Shown here piece after piece: positions 52,003 to 61,577 of a DNA stretch of 64,000 nucleotides. The notes beneath the pieces were generated by a model. It had not been told where the DNA came from and searched no databases. It was given only the letters and a program-made list of their open reading frames with translations. The position numbers were made by a program, and so were the translations under genes. The stretch comes from Kitasatospora xanthocidica (lineage in GTDB: Bacteria > Actinomycetota > Actinomycetes > Streptomycetales > Streptomycetaceae). The stretch is taken from contig NZ_BNBY01000013.1 in the NCBI RefSeq assembly GCF_014656195.1, positions 62,001 through 126,000 on the forward strand. Reading direction: 5' to 3'. Each line of letters starts with the position of its first letter. Within the stretch, counting starts at the first letter, position 1.

Positions 52003-54732
52003 GTGGAGCACGACAGCCGGGTCCCGGCCGTGGTCGGACGGCAGCGGGAGACGGAACTGCTCACCGCGGCCCTCGTGCAGGCCGAGGACGGCGCCAGCGG
52101 GTCCACGGTGCTGCTGCGCGGCGAGGCCGGCGTCGGCAAGAGCACCCTGCTGGCCTGGGTCGAGCGCGCCGCCCGCGGCCGCGGGTTCACCGTGCTGCGG
52201 GCCGTCGGCACCGAAGCCGAGACGGACCTCGCCTTCGGCGCCCTCCACCAGGTGTTCTGGCCACTGCTCCAGCACTCCGAGGCGCTCTCCGCCCACCAGC
52301 GGGAGGCCCTGGAGAGCGCGCTCGGCGTCCGCTCCGGAACACCGAGCGGCTTCGCGGTCGGCGCCGCCGCCCTCGCCCTGCTGGAGGAGGCGGTGCGGAC
52401 CGCCCCCGTCCTGCTGCTCCTGGACGACCTGCACTGGATCGACTCGTCGAGCGCGACCGTCTTCGCCTTCCTCCACCGGCGCAGCGCCGACCTGCCGATG
52501 GTGATCGTCGGCGCCTCCCGCCCCGACGGGCCGGCCGCGCAGACCTGGTCGGCCGAGGCCGTCGAGGTGCGGGCCCTGCCCGGGCCCGACGCGGCCCTGC
52601 TGCTCGGCACCTGCTACCCCGAACTCGCCGCACCCGCCCGGGACCGGGTCCTCGCGGAGGCGGCCGGCAACCCGCTGGCCCTGGTGGAACTGCCCCGCCA
52701 GCTCGCCACCGCCCAGCGGCGCGGCACCGCCCCGCTGCCCGAACGGCTGCCGCTGGGCCGGAAGCTGGAGCGGATGTTCGCCGACCGGCTCGGCGAGGTG
52801 ACTCCGGAGGTCGGCCGCTTCCTGCTGCTCGGCGCCCTGGCCGGCTGCCCGGACTCCAGCAGCGGCGGCTGGCTGCGCGCCGTCGTGGACCGCGAGGCGG
52901 GCGAGGAGATCCTGGCCCGGATCGAGGCGGAAGGGCTGGCCCGGGTGGACCCGGCCGGGCGCCTGGTGTTCCGCCACCCCCTGGTGCGCACCGCCGTCGT
53001 CACGGCGGCCTCCGACACCGAACGCCGCGCGGCGCACCGCACCCTGTCCGAGGCCTTCGCGCCCGACGACCCCCGGCGGCTCACCCACGAGGCCTCCGCC
53101 GCGCTGCTGCCCGACGAGGACCTCGCGCACCGGCTCCAGGAGGCCGGCCGCGACCTCGCCCGCCGCGGCGGCGACGCGGAGGGCGCGCTGCTGCTCGAAC
53201 GCGCCGCCGTCCTCAGCCCCAGCTCCTGCGACCGCGTCCGCAGGCTCACCTGGGCCGCCGTGATGTCGGCCCGCGGCGGGCAGCTGCGCCACACCGCCGC
53301 CCTGGTGGAGGAGCTGAAGAGCGACACCGTGCCGCCGGACGTCGCCCCGCTGTTCGCGTACGCCGTCGTCTACGCCGACCAGAGCCACCACGTCGACTTC
53401 GAGTCCTCCGCCGCCCTGCTGCCGGCGGCCCTCGACGCGCTCACCGCCCCCGGCGCCGACACCTTCGGCGGGCTGACCGAACAGGTCTACTTCAAGCTCC
53501 TGCTGGCCGCCACGTACACGGACGACCCGTGGGCCTGGCGGGCCCTGGAACGGCACCGGGACGAGGTCTCGGAGGCGGGCCGGCTCTGCCTGCGGGCCTG
53601 GACCGACCCGGGCCCGGACGCGGCCGTCACCCTGCGCGCCGTCGCCGAGGGCATGACGCAGGAGCAGGAGGCCGGCGCCGCCTGGCTGCTGCTGTGGACC
53701 GCCTCGGCGCTGGACTGCCCCGAGGGCGACCTGTGGCAGCGCTTCACCGGACTGCACGGCTACGCCACCCAGGGCTCGGTCGCCAAGGCCAAGTGCCACC
53801 AGGACTTCCTGCTCGGCGACTGGGACCGGGCCGCCGTCTGCCTGCGCGAGGCCGAGATCGCCGAGGAGCTCGGCTACCACACCAACGCCCTGATGTTCCG
53901 CCAGTACTACGCCCACTTCCTGGCCGGGCGCGGCGACGAGGAGGGGCTGCGCGAGATCGACCGGGCCATCCGGCCGACCGCGACCCGGGGGCGGCTGCGC
54001 TACGTCCTCGACCGGCTGACCCACCTGCGCGGACTGGCCGCGCTCGCCCACGGGCGGCACGAGGAGGCGTACGCGCACTTCTGCGAGCTCACCCCGCCCG
54101 GCCGGCCGCCGGGCGGCCCGCCCTGGCGCCACGCGCTCGTCCTCGACCTGGTCACCGCCGCCGTGCACACCGGCCGGCACGAGGAGGCCCGGGCCCACCT
54201 CGCGGCCGGCCGGGCCGCCCGCTCCGCAGAGATCTCCGCCCGCCACGCCTTCCTGTGCGCGGCGGCCACCGCGCTGGCCGCCGAGGACGAGGAGGCCGAG
54301 GCCGCCTACCGGGCCGCGTACGCCGTCCCGGACGCCGAACGATGGGTGTTCGACCTCGCGCGGCTGCGGCTCGCGCACGGCTCGTGGCTGCGCCGCCGCC
54401 ACCGGCCCGGCGCCCGGGAGCCGCTGCGCGCCGCCCACCACGTGTTCCGCCGGCTCCGGGCGGACCCGTGGGCCCAGCGCTGCGAGGAGGAGCTGCGGGC
54501 CGCGGGGGAGCCGGTGGCGCCGCCGCCCGGCGTCCCGGCCGCGGAGCCGTCCGGCCTCACCGGACAGGAGCTGCGGATAGCCCGGCTTGCCGCGACCGGT
54601 CTCACCAACAAGGAGATCGGCCGTCAGCTGCAGCTGTCGCCCCGTACCGTCGCGGCTCACCTCTACAAGATCTTCCCGAAGCTCGGCATCACCTCCCGGG
54701 CCGCCATCGCCCACGCCCTCGACACCGCCTGA
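52003..54732 (+). CDS. LAL-type LuxR family transcriptional regulator
   Basis: 909-residue large ATP-binding LuxR regulator. The N-terminal AAA-type ATPase has VVGRQRE, Walker A GEAGVGKST (near residue 45) and Walker B LLLLDDLHWIDSSS. The middle is helical and repeat-like (TPR type). The C-terminal HTH reads LTGQELRIARLAATGLTNKEIG, ending in a recognition helix with SPRTVAAHLYKIF. The GTG start is preceded by GGGGAAC at weak spacing. It is divergent from phospholipase C and is followed 139 bases later by an AraC gene. Regulators of this class often activate secondary-metabolite clusters, but it lies 5 kb from the peptide operon and over 20 kb from the NRPS genes, so its target is uncertain. 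Confidence 0.9.
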   Translation: MEHDSRVPAVVGRQRETELLTAALVQAEDGASGSTVLLRGEAGVGKSTLLAWVERAARGRGFTVLRAVGTEAETDLAFGALHQVFWPLLQHSEALSAHQREALESALGVRSGTPSGFAVGAAALALLEEAVRTAPVLLLLDDLHWIDSSSATVFAFLHRRSADLPMVIVGASRPDGPAAQTWSAEAVEVRALPGPDAALLLGTCYPELAAPARDRVLAEAAGNPLALVELPRQLATAQRRGTAPLPERLPLGRKLERMFADRLGEVTPEVGRFLLLGALAGCPDSSSGGWLRAVVDREAGEEILARIEAEGLARVDPAGRLVFRHPLVRTAVVTAASDTERRAAHRTLSEAFAPDDPRRLTHEASAALLPDEDLAHRLQEAGRDLARRGGDAEGALLLERAAVLSPSSCDRVRRLTWAAVMSARGGQLRHTAALVEELKSDTVPPDVAPLFAYAVVYADQSHHVDFESSAALLPAALDALTAPGADTFGGLTEQVYFKLLLAATYTDDPWAWRALERHRDEVSEAGRLCLRAWTDPGPDAAVTLRAVAEGMTQEQEAGAAWLLLWTASALDCPEGDLWQRFTGLHGYATQGSVAKAKCHQDFLLGDWDRAAVCLREAEIAEELGYHTNALMFRQYYAHFLAGRGDEEGLREIDRAIRPTATRGRLRYVLDRLTHLRGLAALAHGRHEEAYAHFCELTPPGRPPGGPPWRHALVLDLVTAAVHTGRHEEARAHLAAGRAARSAEISARHAFLCAAATALAAEDEEAEAAYRAAYAVPDAERWVFDLARLRLAHGSWLRRRHRPGAREPLRAAHHVFRRLRADPWAQRCEEELRAAGEPVAPPPGVPAAEPSGLTGQELRIARLAATGLTNKEIGRQLQLSPRTVAAHLYKIFPKLGITSRAAIAHALDTA

Positions 54733-54870
54733 CCTGCCCCGACGCCCGTCCGGCCCGGTACCGGAGCGGCCCGCGCCCGCCCCGGCCGGAAGGGCAGTCA
54801 GATGACCTAACCCCCCGCCGCGCCCGCACCCCACGCTGGGACCGCAGGGCTTCGGCGGACGGGAGGTCGG

Positions 54871-55842
54871 ATGGACGAGCGGGTGACGACGGCGTCGGTC
54901 GCGGACGAGGAGAAGGCGGCGTACTGGACCGGGGCGCTGTCCCGGGCGGTGGTCCCGGTGGAGGTGCGCCCGCTCACCGGGCAGCCCTTCGACGGGCTGC
55001 TGGTCTCCCACCGGCTCGGCTACCTGCGGATCTCCACGCTGGAGGCGGACGCCGCCCGGGTCTCCCGCACGGCCGCGCTGATCGAACGGGCCCCGGGCGG
55101 CGAACCGCAGGTCGGCGTCGGCGTGCAGGAGACGGGCCGGGCCGTGCTGGAGCAGGACGGCCGCCAGGCCGAGGTGCCACCGGGCGGCCTCGTGCTGTAC
55201 GACACGGCGCGCCCGTACGCCGTCCACTACCCGGAGCGGTTCCGCACCCACCTGTTCCACCTGCCGCGCCGGCTGCTGGGCGTGCCGGAACGGGACCTGC
55301 GGCAGGCGGCGGCGACGGCCGTCGGCCCCACGGAGGGCTGCGGACCGGTGATCCTGCCGTTCCTCGGCGTCCTCGCCGCCTCCGCGCACTCATACCCGGC
55401 GCCGGTCGGCGACCGGCTGGCGGGCAGCGTCGCGGACCTGCTGGGCACCCTGGTGGCCCAGCTGGCCGGCGCCCGGCCGGCGGGGGAGACCGACGCCCCC
55501 AACGCCCACCTGGTCCTCCGGGTGCGGGAGTACATCGACCGGCACCTGGCCGATCCGGAGCTGGCGCCCGAGCGGATCGCGCACGCCCACCACATCTCGG
55601 TGCGCTACCTGCACCGGATCTTCGAGGGCGAGGGGGTGACGGTGAGCCGGCTGATCCACCGGCGCCGGCTGGAGGCGTGCGCCCGCGAACTGGCCCGCCG
55701 CGGCAGCACCGCGCCGACCGTCTCGGCGGTCGCCCAGCGGTGGGGCTTCGTCAACCCGGCGCACTTCAGCCGCACCTTCCGCGCCGCGTACGGCGTCTCC
55801 CCCCGGGAGTGGCGCGAGGCGCCGGCCGGCGCGGCCGGCTGA
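54871..55842 (+). CDS. AraC family transcriptional regulator
   Basis: 323-residue regulator with an N-terminal AraC-binding-like cupin domain (about 15-190) and a C-terminal double HTH. VREYIDRHLADPELAPERIAHAHH and RYLHRIFEGEG mark the first HTH, and the second ends VAQRWGFVNPAHFSRTFRAAYGVSPREW. The ATG follows GGGAGG. It is very similar in layout and motifs to the second AraC gene 1.3 kb downstream, and the two flank a hydrolase gene on the same strand. This suggests duplication, with each copy sensing a small molecule linked to the hydrolase. Confidence 0.9.
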   Translation: MDERVTTASVADEEKAAYWTGALSRAVVPVEVRPLTGQPFDGLLVSHRLGYLRISTLEADAARVSRTAALIERAPGGEPQVGVGVQETGRAVLEQDGRQAEVPPGGLVLYDTARPYAVHYPERFRTHLFHLPRRLLGVPERDLRQAAATAVGPTEGCGPVILPFLGVLAASAHSYPAPVGDRLAGSVADLLGTLVAQLAGARPAGETDAPNAHLVLRVREYIDRHLADPELAPERIAHAHHISVRYLHRIFEGEGVTVSRLIHRRRLEACARELARRGSTAPTVSAVAQRWGFVNPAHFSRTFRAAYGVSPREWREAPAGAAG

Positions 55843-56006
55843 CGCACCGGCGGCCGGGCGCCGGACGCGGGCCGGGTCAGGCTGGCGGCGCGCCCCCGCC
55901 CCCGCAGTACGGCCGGGCGGCGCCCCCCGGAGGCGCGCCGGGCAGCCGACCGGCGCCCCGGGTACCCGCACCGGCGCGTCCACCGACCGAAGCCAGGAGC
56001 GAAGCG

Positions 56007-57044
56007 TTGTCCGACCCCACCCCCCTGCCCGACCGGCGACCGGTCCTCGACCGGGCGCTCCAGGAGTTCCTGGACGCCCGGGCCGGCCGGTCCGCGACGG
56101 AACCCCCGGACCTCTCCTTCCTCGCCCCGGGCGGAGCGGAGGACGGGCCCGCGGCCGGACCCGAGCCCGGCGGGCCCGGCGCCGGGTGGGAGGAGCAGCC
56201 GGAGGACCCGGACGACCCCCACGGCACCGCCACGGAGTGGCTCGCCCTGCCCTGCGGACCGACCGGACGGGTCCACGTCCGGATCACCAGACCGGTCGGC
56301 GCCCACCGGCCGTCCCCCGTGGTGCTGTTCCTGCCCGGCCTCGGCTGGTCGCCCGGCGAGGCCGCCTGGCACGCCCCGCTGGTCCGGGAGTTCGCACTGG
56401 GCGCCGACGCCGCCGTGGTCTGCGTGGACTACGCCCGGTCGCCCGGGGCCCGCTACCCGGTGGCCGTCGAGCAGTGCTACGCCGTGGCCCGGTGGATCCA
56501 CGCGTACGGCCACGAGCTCGGGCTGGAGGGCGGCCGCATCGCCGCCGTCGGCGACTCCGCCGGGGCCAACCTGGTGGCGGCGCTGACCCTGCTGGCCCGC
56601 CGGCGCGGGGACCTCCGGCTGGTCCACCAGGTGCTGCTCTGCCCGGTCACCGACGCCGACTTCGACACCCCGTCCTACCGCCGGTTCGCGACCGGCTACT
56701 TCCTGCACCGCGACCACATGCGCCGGTTCTGGGACGACTACCTGCCGGAACCGCGGCAACGGACCGAGGCGACCGCCGCGCCCCTGCGGGCCACCCTGGA
56801 CCAGCTCACCGGGCTGCCGCCCGCGCTCGTCGTCACCGCCGAGGCCGACGTGCTGCGGGACGAGGGCGAGGCCTACGCGGCCAGGCTCCGGGCGGCGGGC
56901 GTACCGGTGGTGGCGACGCGCTACCAGGGCGCCGTGCACGGCTTCCTGCTGCTCGCCGGACACTGCCCGACCGGCACCGCCCGGGCCGCGCTGATCCAGA
57001 TCGTCGACACCGTGCACATGGCGCTGCACGGCCGGTCCTGGTGA
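56007..57044 (+). CDS. Alpha/beta hydrolase (hormone-sensitive-lipase-like)
   Basis: 345-residue esterase-type protein. The nucleophile elbow is AAVGDSAGANLVAAL, a late Asp lies in VTAEADVLRDEG, and His in QGAVHGFLLL, matching the HSL/acetyl-esterase group. The HGG oxyanion motif of that group is replaced by VVLFLPGLGWSPGE, so activity or substrate may differ. The first 85 residues are low-complexity, acidic and Pro/Gly-rich. The start is TTG seven bases after AGGAG; there is no closer ATG or GTG in frame. It sits between two paralogous AraC regulators and is probably controlled by one or both. No secretion signal was seen. Confidence 0.85.
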   Translation: MSDPTPLPDRRPVLDRALQEFLDARAGRSATEPPDLSFLAPGGAEDGPAAGPEPGGPGAGWEEQPEDPDDPHGTATEWLALPCGPTGRVHVRITRPVGAHRPSPVVLFLPGLGWSPGEAAWHAPLVREFALGADAAVVCVDYARSPGARYPVAVEQCYAVARWIHAYGHELGLEGGRIAAVGDSAGANLVAALTLLARRRGDLRLVHQVLLCPVTDADFDTPSYRRFATGYFLHRDHMRRFWDDYLPEPRQRTEATAAPLRATLDQLTGLPPALVVTAEADVLRDEGEAYAARLRAAGVPVVATRYQGAVHGFLLLAGHCPTGTARAALIQIVDTVHMALHGRSW

Positions 57045-57167
57045 CCCCGGCCCCAGGGCCCGTCTTCGAACCCCCGCCCCGCCCTTCCCGCCCGACCTCA
57101 CCGCCCGTCCCCGATCACGCGGCGCCGGACCGGCCCCGCCCGGCCGGCAGCCACCAGAGGAGCACCG

Positions 57168-58208
57168 ATGCCCGTCGTCCTCGACACCGCCGAGATACCG
57201 CCCGCCGACCGCGCGGAGTACTGGCACGAGGCCGTCTCCCGCACCTTCATCCCGCTCGACGTGGCCCTGCTCGACAGCGCGCCCGCCCCCGCGACGATCA
57301 CCAGCCACCGGCTGGGCGACCTCCAGGTCTGCCGGGTGGCGGCCGGGCCGCAGCGGGTCGAGCGCAGCGCCGGGCTGATCGCCCGCGGCGGGGAGGACCA
57401 CCTCACCCTGGCGCTCCAGCACCGCGGCACCGCCCGCCTGGCCCAGGACGGCCACCGGGTCGTGCTGCGGCCGGGCACCTTCGCGGTCTCCGACGCCGGC
57501 CGGCCGTTCGCCAAGGAACTGCCCGACCCGTTCGCCTTCACCGCCCTGCACTGGCCGCGCTCGGCCGTCGGCGTCTCCGAGGAGGACCTGCGGGTGCTGA
57601 CCACGACGGTCTTCGACACCGCCGACGGCACCGCCCGGCTGGTCGCCGCGTACCTGGACTGCCTCTCCCGCTCGGCCGGCACGATGGCGCCGCAGCAGGC
57701 GGCCTGGCTGGCTACCACGGCGCTGGACCTGCTCGCGGTGCTCGCCCACGAACGCCGCGGCCGGTCCGTCCCGGAGGCCCCCGAGGCGGCCCTGGCCACC
57801 CTCGCCCGGGTGAAGGACCACATCCTGCGCCACCTCGGGGACCCGGACCTCTCCCCGGAGCGGATCGCGGCCGCCCACCACGTGTCGGTGCGCCACCTGC
57901 ACAAGCTCTTCCGCTTCGAGGGGGTCACGGTGGCCCGCTGGATCCAGCACCGGCGGCTGGAGCTGTGCCGCCGCGACCTGGCCCGCCGTACGGCCGACCG
58001 GGCCACGGTGGCGGCGGTCGCGGGCCGCTGGGGCTTCGTGAGCGCCAGTCACTTCAGCCGGGCGTTCCGGGCCGCCTACGGGGTCTCCCCGCGCGAGTGG
58101 CAGGCCTACGCCGGGGCGGGCCTCACGCCCGGCACCGTACGGCTGTCGCCCTCGGCCGACCGCCCCGGGCCGGGCGCCGCCCCGTCCGGGTACGGCGTCG
58201 CCGTGTGA
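57168..58208 (+). CDS. AraC family transcriptional regulator (paralogue)
   Basis: 346-residue regulator with the same architecture as the AraC gene upstream: a cupin-like sensor (about 10-200) and a double HTH with VKDHILRHLGDPDLSPERIAAAHH, RHLHKLFRFEG and AGRWGFVSASHFSRAFRAAYGVSPREW. GAGGAGCACCG precedes the ATG, an excellent ribosome site. The sensor halves of the two paralogues differ far more than their DNA-binding halves, which suggests related operators but different inducers. A strong hairpin follows the stop. Confidence 0.9.
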   Translation: MPVVLDTAEIPPADRAEYWHEAVSRTFIPLDVALLDSAPAPATITSHRLGDLQVCRVAAGPQRVERSAGLIARGGEDHLTLALQHRGTARLAQDGHRVVLRPGTFAVSDAGRPFAKELPDPFAFTALHWPRSAVGVSEEDLRVLTTTVFDTADGTARLVAAYLDCLSRSAGTMAPQQAAWLATTALDLLAVLAHERRGRSVPEAPEAALATLARVKDHILRHLGDPDLSPERIAAAHHVSVRHLHKLFRFEGVTVARWIQHRRLELCRRDLARRTADRATVAAVAGRWGFVSASHFSRAFRAAYGVSPREWQAYAGAGLTPGTVRLSPSADRPGPGAAPSGYGVAV

Positions 58209-58239
58209 GACCCGGGACGTGGCGACGGGCCGACGCGGC

Positions 58240-58277
58240 GACGGGCCGCCGGGCGTCGGTGCGCCCGACGGCCCGTC
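58240..58277. terminator. Terminator between AraC gene and alpha/beta hydrolase
   Basis: A nine-base-pair outer stem and a six-base-pair inner stem with one mismatch between them close a six-base loop. It lies in the 155-base convergent gap, about 30 bases after the AraC stop. Confidence 0.55.
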
Positions 58278-58363
58278 GGCGTTCGGTGGTGCGTCCGGCC
58301 GGTCAGCCGGTCAGCCGGTGCGCGGATGCCCGGCTTGACCCCGGCTCACCTGGCTCACGTGGC

Positions 58364-59200
58364 TCACTTGGCCAGGAAGGCGAGGAGCGCCGTGTTGACC
58401 TCCTCCGCGTGGGTCCACAGCAGGCCGTGCGGGGCGCCCTCGATCTCCACGTACTCGGCGGAGGGCAGCGCCCGGTGGAACGGCCGGCCGGTGTTGTCGA
58501 CGGGCAGGATGCGGTCGCCCGTCCCGTGCAGGATCAGGGCCGGCACGTCGACGGCCGGGATGTCGGCCCGGAAGTCGGTGTACCAGGTCGACGGCGCGGC
58601 CGCCGCGGCGAAGAAGCCGCCGCCCGCCGCGACGCTCCAGCTGTTGCGGACGGCCTCCTCGCTGATCCGGGTGCCGAGGTTCTCGTCCAGGTTGTAGAAG
58701 TCCTTGTAGAAGTCGGTGTAGTACGCGTAGCGGTCGGCCTTCACCGCCGCGACGATGCCGTCGAAGAACTCCTTCGGCGCGGCCCCGTCCGGGTTGTCGT
58801 CGCTCTTCAGCAGGCAGGGCTCAAGGGAGGCCAGGAACGCGACCTTGGCGATCCGGGCCGAGCCGTAGGCGGACACGTACCGGGCGACCTCGCCGGTGCC
58901 CATCGAGAAGCCGACCAGCACCGCGTCCCGCAGGTCCAGGGTCTCCAGCACGGTGTTCAGGTCGGCCGCGAAGGTGTCGTAGTCGTAGCCGGTCGTCGGC
59001 TGGGACGACTGGCCGAAGCCCCGGCGGTCATAGGTGATCACCCGGTAGCCGGCGTCGAGCAGCACGGCGCTCTGCCGCTCCCAGGAGTGCCCGTCCAACG
59101 GGAAACCGTGGATCAGGACGACCGGCTGCCCGGTGCCGTGGTCCTCGTAGTAGAGGTCGATGGGGGTGGAGTTCTCCTGGCCGACGGTGATGAACGCCAT
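58364..59200 (-). CDS. Alpha/beta hydrolase, non-haem chloroperoxidase-like
   Basis: 278-residue hydrolase of the cofactor-free haloperoxidase/esterase group. It shows VVLIHGFPLDGHSW (oxyanion region, near residue 30), the elbow VLVGFSMGTGEVARY (Ser near 97), an acid in ILHGTGDRILP and His in IEGAPHGLLWTH. The ATG is preceded by GAGAGAAGGGCCCC. It is likely cytosolic, hydrolysing esters or lactones or forming peracids; the in vivo substrate is unknown. It is a stand-alone gene with convergent and same-strand neighbours and no evident pathway link. Confidence 0.9.
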   Translation of the reverse strand: MAFITVGQENSTPIDLYYEDHGTGQPVVLIHGFPLDGHSWERQSAVLLDAGYRVITYDRRGFGQSSQPTTGYDYDTFAADLNTVLETLDLRDAVLVGFSMGTGEVARYVSAYGSARIAKVAFLASLEPCLLKSDDNPDGAAPKEFFDGIVAAVKADRYAYYTDFYKDFYNLDENLGTRISEEAVRNSWSVAAGGGFFAAAAAPSTWYTDFRADIPAVDVPALILHGTGDRILPVDNTGRPFHRALPSAEYVEIEGAPHGLLWTHAEEVNTALLAFLAK

Positions 59201-59367
59201 GGGGCCCTTCTCTCTCGGTGCGCTTCGTACGGTCCATGCGGTGCGGTGCGGCGTGTGGGCCGCTCCGCAGCACACGCTAGGCCCGGGCGTGTGCGGACGG
59301 TTTCCGCTGCGGGCACGGCGTGTCGTCCGAGAGCGCCCGGCACCGGCACGGCACCGGTGCCGGGCCG

Positions 59368-59601
59368 TCAGTGGTCGGTCTCCCAGCGTGCTTCGAGGGC
59401 GGTGGTGCCGTCCGGCCGGGTGACGGGGTACCAGCGGGCGTGCGGCCGGGCCGGGCGGGGCGCGCCCAGGGCGCCGAGGACGGAGCTGTCCAGCGGGCTG
59501 GCGGACAGTCGGTCCAGGACCCGGGCGAGCGCGGTGCGCAGGCCGCGGCTGCGGTGGCGGACGTCGGGGACGACGGAATGGAACGCTGCGCTGACGGACA
59601 T
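59368..59601 (-). CDS. Small orphan protein (77 aa)
   Basis: A short gene with an excellent Shine-Dalgarno sequence (GGAGGTGA, ending five bases before ATG), which is the main reason to accept it. The product, starting MSVSAAFHSVVPDVRHRS, is basic in its first half, with the helix-like GLRTALARVLDRLSAS in the middle and WYPVTRPDGTTALEARWETDH at the end. No family is recognised. It is divergent from the first Ser/Thr kinase and may be a small regulatory or stress protein. Confidence 0.55.
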   Translation of the reverse strand: MSVSAAFHSVVPDVRHRSRGLRTALARVLDRLSASPLDSSVLGALGAPRPARPHARWYPVTRPDGTTALEARWETDH

Positions 59602-59879
59602 GCGGCTCACCTCCGGGACGGCCTGCGGACCTGCAGGGACGTCCAGCTTCCACCCGTCCGCCCGGGCCGGGGCCCGGATTGACGGGCTGTTGACGCTCCG
59701 CTGACGGGCTGCTGACGGGCCGCCGGCGGGCCGCTGACGCCGGTGCACGGGGCGGGGAGGCCGCGGGGAGGCCGCGGGGAGGCCACCGGGAGGTTCGGTG
59801 GTGGTCGGAGGAGGCCGGGGAGCCCGAACCACCCGTCTGTATCATCTGTTCGCACGCAGCGGCAGGGGGCAGGGGCGAC
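59602..59879. other. Intergenic region upstream of the kinase pair, with repeats
   Basis: 278 bases separating the small orphan gene from the first kinase. They include three consecutive 11-base units GCGGGGAGGCC (59752-59784) and three copies of GCTGACGGGC-like sequence near 59693-59740. A -10-like TATCAT lies about 35 bases before the kinase start without a recognisable -35, so the kinase promoter may need a regulator or an alternative sigma factor. Confidence 0.4.
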
Positions 59880-61577
59880 GTGGAGACGGTGGGGCCGAAC
59901 GGGCCGGCGCAGGTGGGCCCGTTCCGGGTACTGGCGGTGCTCGGACAGGGCGGAATGGGCCGGGTGCTGCTGGGGGTGTCGCCGGACGGGCGGCCCGCGG
60001 CGGTCAAGCAGGTGCACGCGGAGTTCGCCGAGGACGAGGGGTTCCGGGTCCGGTTCCGGCGTGAGGTGGAGGCCTCGCGACGGGTCTCCGGCGGGTACAC
60101 GGCGGCGGTGATCGCGGCCGACCCGGAGGCCGAAACCCCTTGGCTGGCCTCGCAGTTCGTGCCGGGGCCGGCGTTGGACCAGGCGCTGCGGGCGGCCGGG
60201 GCGCTGCCCGAGGAGTCGGTGCGGCGGCTGGCGGCCGGGCTGGCCCAGGCGCTGGTCGACGTGCACCGGGCGGGGCTGATCCACCGGGACCTCAAGCCCT
60301 CCAACGTGCTGCTCGCCGAGGACGGCGTCCGGGTGATCGACTTCGGGATCGCGCGGGCGGCGGAGGGCCAGGACACCAAGCTCACCCGCACCGGGGCGAT
60401 GATCGGCTCGCCCGGCTACATGTCGCCCGAGCAGGTCGAGGGGCGCGAACTGACGCCCGCCAGCGACGTGTTCTCGCTCGGCGCGACCCTGGCGGTGGCC
60501 TGTACGGGGCGGCCGGCGTTCACCGGGGAGTCGCTGCCGCGGATCCTCTTCAACGTGCTGCACGCGGAGCCCGACCTGGCCGACGTCCCGGAGCGGCTGC
60601 GGCCGCTGCTCGCGGCCTGCCTGGCCAAGGATCCGGCCGCCCGGCCGACCCCGCAGGGGGTGCTCGCGGCGGTCGGGCTGATCGCGCCCTCGGCGCGGCC
60701 GTGGCCGGAGGCCGTGCACGGGCTGCTGGCGGCGCAGGCGGCGGAGATCGCCGGGCTGCTGGGGGCTGCCCCGGCGGTCGCCCCGCCGGTTCCGACGGCG
60801 GTGGACGCGGCCGCCACGGTGTCCGCCGCTCCCACGCTTCCCACGGTGTCCGCGGACCCCCTGGCGTCCGGCCTGGGCCCGACCGAGCCGCAGGCGCGGC
60901 CGGTCCGGCGCCGCGGCCGGCGGATCGCCCTGGTGGCGGGCGCGGTCGTGCTGGCGCTGGCCGGGGTGGCGGGCGGCCTGGTCGCCACCGGCGTGGTGGA
61001 CCTCCACCCGGAACCCGTCCCGACCCCGGGCAACGTCCCGCTCTCCCAGGTCAAGGACGCGTACGCGGCCGTGGCGCCGAGCTGTGTGGACGCCGCCAAG
61101 GTGACTGCGCCGGCGGACTTCGGGCCGCCCGCCGGCAACCCCGGCACCTTCCAGATGACGGACGAGAACGGCAAGCACCCGTCGAAGTTCTGCGACTGGA
61201 ACACGCGCTCCGGCGACAAGATCCAGATCGCCTGGGACGTCTTCCCGAGCATCCCCGGCGGGAAGACCGGCGCCGAACGGGCGAAGCAGCACTACGAGGG
61301 CCTCTACATGGGCGGCCGGACGCGTGACACCGGCATCACCTTCGCCGAAGAGGCCTTCTGGCTGCCGAATAAGAACCTGGACCTGAACAACTGCGTGCTC
61401 TACGTCCGGGACGTCAACCTGTACGTGTTCGTCGCCGTGACCGGTGCCACCTACCCGCGCGGCCGCTGCGAGGAGATGACCAAGGCCCTCGCCGAGGGCG
61501 CCGTGAAGGTCGCGAAGGACGTCAGCGCCCACGGATCGGTGCCCGACACCACCCTCACCCCGACGGCGGTGCGGTGA
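59880..61577 (+). CDS. Membrane Ser/Thr protein kinase (Hanks type), copy 1
   Basis: 565-residue receptor-like kinase. The kinase domain (about 13-275) has the Gly-loop VLGQGGMGRV, Lys in AAVKQV, catalytic loop LIHRDLKPSN, DFG in VIDFGIARA and the APE-like MSPEQVEG. A Pro/Ala-rich linker follows, then one membrane segment (LVAGAVVLALAGVAGGLVAT, near 355) and an external domain of about 190 residues containing three or four Cys. The start is GTG. Its stop overlaps the next kinase start. The external domain is not a PASTA type and resembles sensor or lipoprotein-like DUF domains. It probably signals cell-surface state; the targets are unknown. Confidence 0.92.
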   Translation: METVGPNGPAQVGPFRVLAVLGQGGMGRVLLGVSPDGRPAAVKQVHAEFAEDEGFRVRFRREVEASRRVSGGYTAAVIAADPEAETPWLASQFVPGPALDQALRAAGALPEESVRRLAAGLAQALVDVHRAGLIHRDLKPSNVLLAEDGVRVIDFGIARAAEGQDTKLTRTGAMIGSPGYMSPEQVEGRELTPASDVFSLGATLAVACTGRPAFTGESLPRILFNVLHAEPDLADVPERLRPLLAACLAKDPAARPTPQGVLAAVGLIAPSARPWPEAVHGLLAAQAAEIAGLLGAAPAVAPPVPTAVDAAATVSAAPTLPTVSADPLASGLGPTEPQARPVRRRGRRIALVAGAVVLALAGVAGGLVATGVVDLHPEPVPTPGNVPLSQVKDAYAAVAPSCVDAAKVTAPADFGPPAGNPGTFQMTDENGKHPSKFCDWNTRSGDKIQIAWDVFPSIPGGKTGAERAKQHYEGLYMGGRTRDTGITFAEEAFWLPNKNLDLNNCVLYVRDVNLYVFVAVTGATYPRGRCEEMTKALAEGAVKVAKDVSAHGSVPDTTLTPTAVR

